This document shows positions 52,427 through 60,707 of a stretch of 64,000 bases of DNA, piece after piece. This DNA is from Planctomycetota bacterium. Its GTDB lineage: Bacteria > Planctomycetota > Phycisphaerae > Phycisphaerales > UBA1924. Numbering within the stretch: position 1 is the stretch's first letter; each line of letters opens with the position of its first letter. The translations under genes and the position numbers were made by a program. The notes beneath the pieces are model-generated. The model worked only from the letters and a program-made list of their open reading frames with translations. It was not told where the DNA came from and did not search any database. The stretch is from assembly GCA_039819165.1 (NCBI GenBank), contig JBCBSM010000001.1:2108001-2172000 (forward strand). The letters run 5' to 3'.

Positions 52427-55400
52427 CTAGCCGCGGCGCGCCCGGCCGTTGCCGCCCGGGCGGCGGTCGCGCTGCATGTCCACCGCCACGCCGCCGAACA
52501 GCCGTACCGCCCGCGGACCCAGCACGCCCTCGGCCGCCCGCACGAACTCGGGCTCCAGGCGGATCATCCGAGGCCGCACCGAGCGGATGGTCTCGTGCCG
52601 CTCGCCGACGCACACGACGATCTCGAGCGGCGCGTGCGGCACGAGCGCGCCCTGGGCCGCGTCGTCCTTCGCGAAGGCGTGCGACCCCGCGATCTCGTGC
52701 AGCGCACCCAGCGCCCGCATGCCCGAGCCGTTCAGGAAGCTGTCCCGCACGTACGCCCGCAGCGTGCCCTGCTCCAGCGGCACGGCGTCGATCGGCGTCA
52801 GCTGCTCCACGATGATCTGCGCATCGCCCCGCGAGCGATCGACGCGGCCCAGCACGAACTTGGGGCCGTCGTCCTCCAGGAGGTGGCCGTAACTCTGGTA
52901 CGCGTCGGTAAACAGCACCGCGTCGGCCGTGCCGGTCGCATCCTCGATCGTCAGGATCGCCATCCGCTGGCCCGCGCTGCGGCCGTTGCGGGCCGTCAGC
53001 GTGCGGGCCGACTGCACCATCGCCCCCACGACTACCCGCTGCTGCGGCTGCAGGTGCTCGATCTCGGCCAGCTCGTGCGTGCCGAACGCCCGGATCCACG
53101 ACGCCCACTGCTGCAGCGGGTGGCTCGACACGTAGAAGCCCAGCGTCTCCTTCTCCTGCCGCAGCAGCTCGGCCTCGGGCCAGGGCTCGACGCCCGCGAG
53201 CGCCGGCGTCGGCGCGTCGGCCTCGTCGCCCCCGCCGAACAGCCCGCCCTGGCCCGCCGCACGATCCTGCGCCGCCCGCTGCCCCGCCGACACCGCCGCC
53301 TCGATCGACGCCACGAGCGCCGCCCGCGCGTCCCGGCCGTGCACGCCGTCGAACGCGCCCGCCTTTATGAGCGCCTCGATGGTCGCCTTGTTGACGCTCC
53401 GCAGCGGCACCCGCTCGCAGAAATCGAATAGATCCCGGTAGGGCCGCACGCCCTCCTCGTCCGTGCGTGCGCGGACGATGCCCTCGATCGCGCCCGCGCC
53501 GGCACCCTTGATCGCCTTCATGCCGAAGCGGATGTGCCCGTGCCGCGCGTCCCGCGGCTCGCCGTCGGCGAACACCACCTCGAAGTCCTCGCCCGACAGG
53601 TTGATGTCGGGCGGCGCTACGTCGATGCCCGTTCGCACCGCCTCCCCGGTGGCCGGGTCGATCGTCCGCGTCCGCTTGCAGTCCTCGAGGTAGGGCAGCC
53701 AGTCCGCGACCTTCTGCGCCTGGCTCTCGTAGCTCAGGAACGCCGCCATGTACGGCGCCGGGAAGTACGTCTTGAGGTAGGCCGTCTGGTACGCCACGAT
53801 GGCGTAGCCCGTGCTGTGGCTCTTGTTGAAGCCGTAGCCCGCGAACTTGAGGATCAGCTCGAACAGCTCCTCCGCGTCGCCCTTCGCCAGCCCCTGCTGC
53901 TGCGCACCCTCGACGAACTTGGGCCGCTCGGCGTTGATGATCTTCGCCTTCTTCTTGCTGATGGCCTTGATCAGCGAGTACGCCGCCCGGAGCGGGATGC
54001 CGCCCAGCTCGTGGACGATCTGCATCACCTGCTCCTGGTACACCATCACGCCGTAGGTCTCGGCCGTGAACCGATCGACAATCGGGTGCACCTTCGGCAC
54101 CGCCTCCTGCCCGTGCTTGCGCTTGTTGTACGCCGGGATCAGGTCCATCGGTCCGGGCCGGAACAGCGCATTGGCGGCGATGAGATCCTCAAGGCGGTCG
54201 GGCTTCATCTCCATCAGCAAGCGACGCATGCCGCCCGACTCGAACTGGAACACGCCCGTCGCATCGCCCCGCGCGAACAACGCGAACACCCGCGGATCGA
54301 CCATCTCCAGCCGCTCGAGATCCAGCGGGTGGGGCCCGCCGTCGCCCTTCTCCCGGCCCACCGCGGCGTAGATCGCCTCCTCGTCCATCGCGCCGCGGAT
54401 GAGCGCCTTGGCCCGCTCGACGACGCTCAGCGTCCGGAGGCCCAGGAAGTCCATCTTGAGCAGGCCGATCTTCTCGCAGGTCGGCCCGTCCCACTGCGTG
54501 ATGATCTCGTCCTCGCCGCCGTTGCTCTGCTTGTAGAGCGGCACCAGCTCGTGCAGCGGCCGCGTCGCGACGATCACGCCCGCCGCGTGCACGCTGGCGT
54601 GCCGCGCCTGCCCCTCGATCACCCGGGCGTTGTCGATCAGCCTCCGCACGTCGTCGGCCGACGCGTGCTGCTCGCCCGGCAGCGCATCGTTCAGCTTCGC
54701 GATCGCCTCCCGCTTGCCCGCGACGACGTCCGCGAACTCGGGCTCGGCCTTCTCGGCCTTCTCCAGCGTCATGCCGACCTGCTCGGGGATCAGCTTCGCC
54801 AGCCGATCCGCCACGGGCAGGCTGACGGCGTGCACCCGCGCCACGTCGCGGATCGCGGCCCGGGCCTTCAGCGTCCCGAAGGTGATGATCTGCGCCACGT
54901 GTCCGTACTTCTCGCGGACGTAGCGGATGACGTCGCCCCGGCCGTCCTGGCACAGGTCGATGTCGATGTCCGGATATTCGCTGCGGTCCGGGTCGGTGAA
55001 CCGCTCGAAGAGCAGCCCGTACTTCACGGGGCACGCATTGGACAGGCCCAGCACGTAGCCCGCCATCGTGCCCACGCCCGAGCCGCGGGCCAGCGCCGGG
55101 ATGCCCCGGGCACGACCCCAGTTCACGAAGTCCCACACGATCAGGAAGTACGCGCTGATCGACTTGTCGGCCAGGATGCCGAGCTCGCGATTCAGCCGCG
55201 CCCACTTGTCGAAGCCGTCCGCGTCCGCCGCGCCGCCGCGCGCCGCGTCGGCGGCCTCGTCACCCTCCGCCAGCGCGTGGCGGTGCTCCAGGATCGACGG
55301 CCCGTAGCGCCACACCATGCCGCCCTCGGCCAGCAGCCGCAGCGCCGCGTCGCAGTTGGCCTTGAGCTCCTCGGGGTCGACCGCGCCCCCGGTCGCCGGC

Positions 55401-56467
55401 TCCAGCTCGAAGCGGGCGCAGTACGCCTTGTACCACGCCGTCAAGTCGCCGCCGAACTCGGCATCGTCGTGCGGCGGCAGCTCCTCGGGCGTCCCCACCA
55501 CGACCACCGGCGCGTGGTTCTCGCCGATGGGCAGCTCGACATCGCACCGCGCCGCGATCCGCAGCGTGTTGTCGCAGGCCTCGGCGCCCACCTCGCCGTA
55601 CTCGCCCTCGAACAGCTCGCGCATCTGCTGCGAGCTCTTGACGTACAGCTCGGGCGTGTACTTCAGCCGCTCGGCGTCGTGCTTGTTCTTGCCCATCGAG
55701 ATGCAGATGAGCGTGTCGTGCGCGTCGTGGTCCTCCGCCCGCAGGAAGTGGGCGTCGTTGTCGCACACTACCGGCACGCCGTGCTCCTGCGCGAGCTCGA
55801 TGATCCGTGGATTGATCGACACCTGCTCGGCCACGTGGTGCTGCAGCTCGCAGTAGAAGCGCGGCCCCGTGCCCTCGTCGGCGAACACCCGCTTGTGCCA
55901 CGCGACGCTCTCGCGGGCGGCCTCCAGGTCGGCCTTGTCCTTCGAGCGAACGTACCGCAGCAGGTGCTCGCCCAGCTCGCTGCCCAGGTGGCCGTTGATC
56001 GCAATCAGCCCGCTGCTGTGCGCTTCGAGCAGGTCGCGATCGATCCGCGGCTTGTAGTAGAACCCAGTCAGGAACGCCTCGCTGCACAGCAGCATCAGGT
56101 TGTTCCAGCCCGTGATGTTCTCGGCCAGCAGCACCAGGTGGTACCCGCCGTCGCTGACGCCCGTATAGGTGCGGTCCTGCCGCGGACGCCCGGGCGGGCA
56201 CACGTACGCCTCGACGCCCAGGATGGGACGCACGCCCCGCGCCCGGCAGGCCTCGTAGAACGCCACCGCGCCGAACACGTTGCCGTGGTCGGTCACCGCG
56301 CACGCGGGCATGCCCAGCTCGGCCACCCGGTCCGCCAGGCGATCGATGCGGTTGCCGCCGTCCAGCAGCGAGTACTCGGTGTGCAGGTGCAGGTGGACGA
56401 ACCCGCTGCCGAGCCCCCCCAGGATCCGCTCCGCGTGCTCCCCGTCCGCCCCCGGCCGCTCCGCCAT
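52427..56467 (-). CDS. dnaE: DNA polymerase III subunit alpha (DnaE)
   Basis: A 1346-residue replicative polymerase. The PHP domain retains the full metal-ligand pattern: HLHLH (His25-His29), TDHG (Asp60, His61), GVEAY (Glu86), His110 and CDNDAH near 235-240. A working PHP exonuclease is therefore possible, unlike in E. coli. The catalytic Asps lie in PDIDIDL (Asp500 and Asp502). The C-terminal half contains the helix-hairpin-helix part, an internal clamp-binding motif QGGLF, and an OB fold (VVVGAMVQSARTLTARNGR). The ATG at 56467 has GGAGG about 6 nt upstream. The protein is longer than the E. coli enzyme by about 190 residues because of inserts and an Arg-rich tail. Confidence 0.96.
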   Translation of the reverse strand: MAERPGADGEHAERILGGLGSGFVHLHLHTEYSLLDGGNRIDRLADRVAELGMPACAVTDHGNVFGAVAFYEACRARGVRPILGVEAYVCPPGRPRQDRTYTGVSDGGYHLVLLAENITGWNNLMLLCSEAFLTGFYYKPRIDRDLLEAHSSGLIAINGHLGSELGEHLLRYVRSKDKADLEAARESVAWHKRVFADEGTGPRFYCELQHHVAEQVSINPRIIELAQEHGVPVVCDNDAHFLRAEDHDAHDTLICISMGKNKHDAERLKYTPELYVKSSQQMRELFEGEYGEVGAEACDNTLRIAARCDVELPIGENHAPVVVVGTPEELPPHDDAEFGGDLTAWYKAYCARFELEPATGGAVDPEELKANCDAALRLLAEGGMVWRYGPSILEHRHALAEGDEAADAARGGAADADGFDKWARLNRELGILADKSISAYFLIVWDFVNWGRARGIPALARGSGVGTMAGYVLGLSNACPVKYGLLFERFTDPDRSEYPDIDIDLCQDGRGDVIRYVREKYGHVAQIITFGTLKARAAIRDVARVHAVSLPVADRLAKLIPEQVGMTLEKAEKAEPEFADVVAGKREAIAKLNDALPGEQHASADDVRRLIDNARVIEGQARHASVHAAGVIVATRPLHELVPLYKQSNGGEDEIITQWDGPTCEKIGLLKMDFLGLRTLSVVERAKALIRGAMDEEAIYAAVGREKGDGGPHPLDLERLEMVDPRVFALFARGDATGVFQFESGGMRRLLMEMKPDRLEDLIAANALFRPGPMDLIPAYNKRKHGQEAVPKVHPIVDRFTAETYGVMVYQEQVMQIVHELGGIPLRAAYSLIKAISKKKAKIINAERPKFVEGAQQQGLAKGDAEELFELILKFAGYGFNKSHSTGYAIVAYQTAYLKTYFPAPYMAAFLSYESQAQKVADWLPYLEDCKRTRTIDPATGEAVRTGIDVAPPDINLSGEDFEVVFADGEPRDARHGHIRFGMKAIKGAGAGAIEGIVRARTDEEGVRPYRDLFDFCERVPLRSVNKATIEALIKAGAFDGVHGRDARAALVASIEAAVSAGQRAAQDRAAGQGGLFGGGDEADAPTPALAGVEPWPEAELLRQEKETLGFYVSSHPLQQWASWIRAFGTHELAEIEHLQPQQRVVVGAMVQSARTLTARNGRSAGQRMAILTIEDATGTADAVLFTDAYQSYGHLLEDDGPKFVLGRVDRSRGDAQIIVEQLTPIDAVPLEQGTLRAYVRDSFLNGSGMRALGALHEIAGSHAFAKDDAAQGALVPHAPLEIVVCVGERHETIRSVRPRMIRLEPEFVRAAEGVLGPRAVRLFGGVAVDMQRDRRPGGNGRARRG

Positions 56468-56838
56468 CGCACCCCTCCGAATCCGGCATCCTGCCGCCGT
56501 ACGGACCATAGCTCTCGGCGGACCCGCCACGGCCCGCGAACCGCTCGTCCGCCGACCGCGTGCGGCGCTCCGATCATGTTCCGATAACCCAACCACGACG
56601 ACCCGTAACAGCCGCACAACGCGAATTTCCTTCAAACTTGGTTGAATCCGCATGGCCGCCACGACCGGCATCGGGTAGGGTTTGTCTCGGTCAGTGCCGG
56701 ATCTGCGTGCATTCCGCCCGCAGCAAGGGACGCAGGCCGGCGCGAGTCAATGGCGGGTGGGGGCCCGCTGGCCGCGTGTCGCTACGAATCGGAGAGGCCG
56801 GAGTGCGGGGACAGGGGAGCCCCGAGGGAGAGTTGAAG
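56468..56838. promoter_or_regulatory. Divergent dnaE / sorting-signal protein intergenic region
   Basis: These 371 nt hold no credible gene. On the dnaE side a TATGGT hexamer about 40 nt upstream of the start may be the -10 element. On the other side TAGGGT (56676-56681) could start a leader of about 150 nt for the gene at 56839. An AT-rich patch at 56621-56650 contains the inverted repeat TTCAA-ACTTGG-TTGAA (56631-56646), a possible operator. Confidence 0.35.
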
Positions 56839-57546
56839 ATGCGTTCCAAGTTCCTTGCCGCCACCGCGGTGGCGTCGCTGGCCGCGACCGCGTCCGCCGA
56901 CACCGTGATGATGAAGTTCGCCGGACCCGTCTCGGGCCGCGGCATCACCGTCAACGTCAACGGCACCGCCGACACGGTCTTCGCGGGCCTGCTCTCGCAC
57001 CAGATCACCTCGGGCACGGGCGCCGGCGCATCGCTGGTCGGCTCGCTCGAGAGCTACTGCATCGACGTGCTCGAGCCGCTGTCGTTCTCGGAGTTCGAGT
57101 TCGATCTCGCCGAGCTGACCGACGCGCCGGTCACGCCGCCGCCGCCCGCGCCGCCGACGGCCACCATCAACCAGGCCCAGGCCGACGCCATCGCACGGCT
57201 GTACACCGCCGCCGCGGGCGCCCAGTTCGGGAGCAACGCAGACTTCAACGCCGCCTTCCAGATCACGCTCTGGGAGATCGTCAACGACTTCGACACCGCC
57301 AGCTCCACGCTGAGCCTCACGGCCGGCGACTTCCAGGCCGGCGGCCTGAACACCATCACCACGGGCTTCGTCGGCGATCTCTTCGCCGCCGCCACCAGCG
57401 ACTCGATCGGCCTGACCCCGGGCCTCCGCGCCCTCACGAGCCTCACCCAGCAGGACCAGATCTTCCAGATCGTCATCCCGCTGCCGACCACCGCGGGCCT
57501 GGCCGCCGTCGGCCTGGCCGCCATCGGCCTCCGCCGCCGCCGCTGA
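56839..57546 (+). CDS. Exported protein with PEP-CTERM-like sorting tail (paralogue A)
   Basis: A 235-residue protein with a signal peptide (cleavage after ASA). A domain containing YCIDVLEPLSF and FNAAFQITLWEIVNDF follows. The C-terminal sorting signal is PLPTTAGLAAVGLAA then GLRRRR: a Pro-rich cue, a hydrophobic helix and a terminal Arg cluster. It lacks the Glu of the classical Pro-Glu-Pro cue. It is a likely exosortase substrate; an exosortase is encoded at 5612. AGGGAG precedes the ATG by about 9 nt. A hairpin terminator follows. The YCID/LWEI domain resembles thioester-type surface domains, but this is not certain. Confidence 0.82.
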   Translation: MRSKFLAATAVASLAATASADTVMMKFAGPVSGRGITVNVNGTADTVFAGLLSHQITSGTGAGASLVGSLESYCIDVLEPLSFSEFEFDLAELTDAPVTPPPPAPPTATINQAQADAIARLYTAAAGAQFGSNADFNAAFQITLWEIVNDFDTASSTLSLTAGDFQAGGLNTITTGFVGDLFAAATSDSIGLTPGLRALTSLTQQDQIFQIVIPLPTTAGLAAVGLAAIGLRRRR

Positions 57547-57583
57547 ACCGAGTCCCCCGCGCGACACTTCCCGGACCCTACAC

Positions 57584-57612
57584 ACGCCCGCCACGAGCGG
57601 GCGTTCTCGTTG
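57584..57612 (+). terminator. Terminator-like hairpin after paralogue A
   Basis: ACGCCCGC (57584-57591) pairs with GCGGGCGT (57597-57604) around a CACGA loop, followed by the moderately T-rich TCTCGTTG. It lies 38 nt after the stop codon. Confidence 0.6.
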
Positions 57613-57814
57613 CGCCCCCCATCCTTCCGGCCCAGGTCGCATAACCCCGATCAACTACGCTAATCTGCTGATTTACAAACACTTATGACTGGACGACCCC
57701 AGCCCCGCGGGTAAGCTAGCAGCCAGGGGAGAGGTGGCCCGTGCCGCCGGTGGTGCACCAGTCGCCGCCGGCATGTGCGGGCCGCAGGACACGCCGCAGA
57801 GAGAGGGTTCCGAC

Positions 57815-58504
57815 ATGCGCTCGATCATGCCCGCCGCCGTTGTTGCGCTGGCCGCCGCCACGGCCTCCGCAGACACCGTCGACATGAAGTTCGTCGGCAC
57901 CGGCGCAGGCCGGGGCGTCCGCGTCTACTTCGATGGCGCCAATCACAACCTCTTTGCGGGCCAGCTGAACCATCGCATCGTGAACAGCTCGGGCCCCGAC
58001 GCCCCGGGCGTTGGCAACCTGACCACCTACTGCATCGACATCTGGGAGTCGGTCAACGGCGGCGTCCGCACCTTCGAGGTCGTCGACATCGACGAGGCCC
58101 CGATCTCGCCCTCCCGGCCCACGCTCAATGGGGCGCAGGCCGACGCCCTGGGCCGCCTGTTCACGTTCTCCAACCGCCGCCACGAGCTGAACAACCGCAG
58201 CTACAACGCCGCCTTCCAGATCGCCCTCTGGGAGATCATGATCGACCTGCAGCAGGAGGGCGACGACCTCGACGCCGAGGCCGGCCTCTTCCGCGCCAGC
58301 AACCTGACCTCCAGCACCCGCACGCACCTCGCCTCGATGCTCGATGCCGCCGGCGACGGCGATGTCGCGATCGCAACCAACCTGACGGCCCTGGCCGCCC
58401 TCGGCGTGCAGGATCAGGTCTACCAGGTCATCATCCCACTGCCGACCACCGCGGGACTCGCCGCCGTCGGCCTGGCCGCCGTCGGCCTCCGCCGCCGCCG
58501 CTAG
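57815..58504 (+). CDS. Exported protein with PEP-CTERM-like sorting tail (paralogue B)
   Basis: A 229-residue protein clearly paralogous to the preceding one: a signal peptide, then DTVDMKFVGTGAGRGVRV, YCIDIWESVNGG and YNAAFQIALWEIMIDL. The C-terminal tail is almost identical (PLPTTAGLAAVGLAA then GLRRRR). A possible promoter is TGGACG (57690-57695)-16-TAAGCT (57712-57717) in a locally AT-rich stretch, giving a leader of about 90 nt. GAGAGGG lies about 7 nt before the ATG. The two genes are separately transcribed if the terminator between them works. Confidence 0.82.
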   Translation: MRSIMPAAVVALAAATASADTVDMKFVGTGAGRGVRVYFDGANHNLFAGQLNHRIVNSSGPDAPGVGNLTTYCIDIWESVNGGVRTFEVVDIDEAPISPSRPTLNGAQADALGRLFTFSNRRHELNNRSYNAAFQIALWEIMIDLQQEGDDLDAEAGLFRASNLTSSTRTHLASMLDAAGDGDVAIATNLTALAALGVQDQVYQVIIPLPTTAGLAAVGLAAVGLRRRR

Positions 58505-58544
58505 GCCGTCCATCGACTCGATCCGCCCGGCGTAGCCTGTCTGC

Positions 58545-58880
58545 GTGCAGCCACGCAGGCAGGTCTACTACCCCGGCCTGGGAACGACCCAGTCGCTCGG
58601 CCCCTGGGCCCGCGTCAAGGCGGCGCTCGTCGCCGCGCTGGCGCTGGCCATCGCCGTCATCGTGGTCGCCGGCGGTCTCGCGCTTGCCATCGTGCTGCTG
58701 CCGATCGTCCTCGTCGCCGGCCTCGTCGGATGGCTCATCATCCGCCGCAAGATCGCCCGCCTGCAGCGCGAACTCCGGGGCGATGCGGGCGGCGACATGC
58801 CCGACGACCCAAACGACGCCTCCGCCGGCCGCGAGAACGTCCGCATCCGGCGGCCGAACGCCGCCGGCCCCCACGACTGA
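58545..58880 (+). CDS. Small two-helix membrane protein
   Basis: A 111-residue protein with two closely spaced hydrophobic helices (about residues 25-45 and 48-66), a basic stretch (IIRRKIARLQREL) and a disordered charged tail. Function is unknown. The GTG at 58545 is preceded by TAGCCT (58533-58538) with exactly 6 nt between, the recurrent start signal of this window. It ends 23 nt before the convergent aminotransferase stop. Confidence 0.6.
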   Translation: MQPRRQVYYPGLGTTQSLGPWARVKAALVAALALAIAVIVVAGGLALAIVLLPIVLVAGLVGWLIIRRKIARLQRELRGDAGGDMPDDPNDASAGRENVRIRRPNAAGPHD

Positions 58881-58903
58881 ACGAAGCCCGATCGACGTCC
58901 GAT

Positions 58904-59845
58904 CTACCCGGCTCCGTCCGCGCCGCGGAGCAACTCGCCGAGCTGCCGCGTCACCGGCCCGACGCCTCCCGAGCCGATCTCGCGGGACTCGACCCGCGTG
59001 ATCGGCAGCACGCCGAAGCTCGCATTGGTGCAGAACACCTCGTCGGCGTCCAGCACGTCGTCGATCGAGACCAGCCGCCGCTCGATCGCGAGCCCCTCCT
59101 CGGCCGCCAGCTCCAGCAGCGTCGCCCGCGTCACGCCCGGCAGCACCGGGCTGGGCAGCGCGGGCCTGGACGCCGCGGCCACCTCCTCCTCACCCCGCGC
59201 GATGGGCGTCACCAGCGCACCATCCCGCACCGCGAAGGCGTTGCTTACACAGCCTCCGCACAGGTGGTTGGTCACCGAGAACACCAGCGCCTCGGACGCG
59301 CCCCGTCCCAGCGCCGCCTGCAGCTCCCGCAGACGCCACCAGTAGTTCAGCGTCTTGTGGCCCGCCGTCGGATCGAACGGGCTGACCTTTGCGTCGGCGA
59401 GCACCGCCAACCCCCCGCGCTCGAACAGCTCCTCGGGGTACTCGGTGGCCCGCTGCGCCAGGATCGCGATGGTCGGCGTCGGCGCGGCCGCCCCCACCCG
59501 CTCGCCCACCCGACGCACCAGGTCCAGGTCGCCGCCGGTCACCGTCAGCCGGACGCGGGCCGCATCATGGTCGGCGTGCTCCAGATGCGCCCGGGCCGTG
59601 TGCTCGACGGCCTCGGCGAGCGGATCGGCCCGCAGCGACGTGCTCAGCTGCAGCTCCCGCGCCGATTCGACCAGCCGCCGCACGTGCGCATCGACGCGGA
59701 CGACCCGCACGCCGTCGGCCTCCCGCCGCGCCGTCATGGTCTCGAAGAGCCCGACGGCGTGCATGAAGCCCGCGTCGGTGAGCGCCACCCGCGCCGCGGG
59801 ATCATCGAGGCTCCGCAGTTCGCCGTTGAGGAAGACCGTCGCCAT
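58904..59845 (-). CDS. Fold-type IV PLP-dependent aminotransferase/aminodeoxychorismate lyase-like
   Basis: A 313-residue class IV aminotransferase. The PLP Lys is Lys164 in GHKTLNYWW. FLNGEL at the N-terminus and the VTNHLCGGCVSNAFAV and VLPGVTRATLLEL segments fit the family of branched-chain aminotransferases and 4-amino-4-deoxychorismate lyases. Specificity cannot be assigned. Its ATG lies 44 nt inside the end of the upstream protease gene, and TACGCT is found 8 nt before the ATG. It is the last gene of a minus-strand run with the protease and phosphatase. Confidence 0.85.
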   Translation of the reverse strand: MATVFLNGELRSLDDPAARVALTDAGFMHAVGLFETMTARREADGVRVVRVDAHVRRLVESARELQLSTSLRADPLAEAVEHTARAHLEHADHDAARVRLTVTGGDLDLVRRVGERVGAAAPTPTIAILAQRATEYPEELFERGGLAVLADAKVSPFDPTAGHKTLNYWWRLRELQAALGRGASEALVFSVTNHLCGGCVSNAFAVRDGALVTPIARGEEEVAAASRPALPSPVLPGVTRATLLELAAEEGLAIERRLVSIDDVLDADEVFCTNASFGVLPITRVESREIGSGGVGPVTRQLGELLRGADGAG

Positions 59846-60707
59846 CGAGCACCAGCGTAGCCGACGCGGCCGCCGGCTCCCCCGTGATCTCGTCCGCGGT
59901 CAGCAGCCTCGGGCCGTCGACGCCGCTCGGCAGGTCGTCGAGCGCACCGGCGGCGGCGAGGTGCGCCTGCGCGGGCAGGTCGTGCACCACGATCGCCCGC
60001 CCCCGCGCAAACAGCGTGCGATGCTCGATCCGACCCAGCACGATGCCCACCACCCGAGGCACGCCCACCCCATCGCGGACCACCACCGGCCCGCCCGACG
60101 CGCCCCCCAGCTTGGTCCACGCCGAGGCCATCCGCAGGTACCGCACGGGCCCCTCCTCGGTCCGCCACGCCCGCACGTCGGGCGCATCGGTCCGCAGCAC
60201 GAAGGGGTCCCGCGCGAAGGGCTCCTCGGCGCTCGCCGGCGTCGTCGGGAAGCCGACCAGCAGCACCTCGTCGAGCGAGACCACCCCCGACGCCAGCGAC
60301 GCCTGCCGCGCCGGCAGGTGGTCGATCGCCCCGCCGAGCCGCAGCAACGCCCAGTCGCCCTCGCGCACGGGCTCGCCGCCGCCCTGCACGATGACCTCGA
60401 TGGGCGCCACCACGCCCCGCGGCCGATCCGGATCCACCAGCACCAGCGCCTGCGCCGCGCCCTCGGGCACGACGTGCGCCGCGGTGAGCAGCCAGCGATC
60501 CGACACCAGCACGCCCGAGCCCGAGCCCCGCTCGCCCGCCCCGAACACGTCCACGCTTACCGGCGTGCAACCGAACTCCCGCTCCGCCCGCGCGGGCCAC
60601 GGCACGCGGACGGCCGTCTCCTCCAGCCCCGACACCACGCAGCCCGGCGGCGCCACCAGCACGCACAGAAGCGCGCACAGAAGCACCGGCAGCCGCACAC
60701 GCCTCAC
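59802..60707 (-). CDS. Secreted trypsin-like serine protease
   Basis: A 301-residue protein with a signal sequence ending in VLVAPPGC, possibly a lipobox. The chymotrypsin-fold triad is complete: His78 in LLTAAHVV, Asp118 in EGDWALLRL and Ser204 in GGASGGPVVV. The GTG at 60707 overlaps the phosphatase stop as GTGA, so they are coupled. It probably acts in the periplasm or at the surface. There is no PDZ domain, so it is not a DegP-type protease. Confidence 0.85.
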   Translation of the reverse strand: MRRVRLPVLLCALLCVLVAPPGCVVSGLEETAVRVPWPARAEREFGCTPVSVDVFGAGERGSGSGVLVSDRWLLTAAHVVPEGAAQALVLVDPDRPRGVVAPIEVIVQGGGEPVREGDWALLRLGGAIDHLPARQASLASGVVSLDEVLLVGFPTTPASAEEPFARDPFVLRTDAPDVRAWRTEEGPVRYLRMASAWTKLGGASGGPVVVRDGVGVPRVVGIVLGRIEHRTLFARGRAIVVHDLPAQAHLAAAGALDDLPSGVDGPRLLTADEITGEPAAASATLVLDGDGLPQRRTAEPR

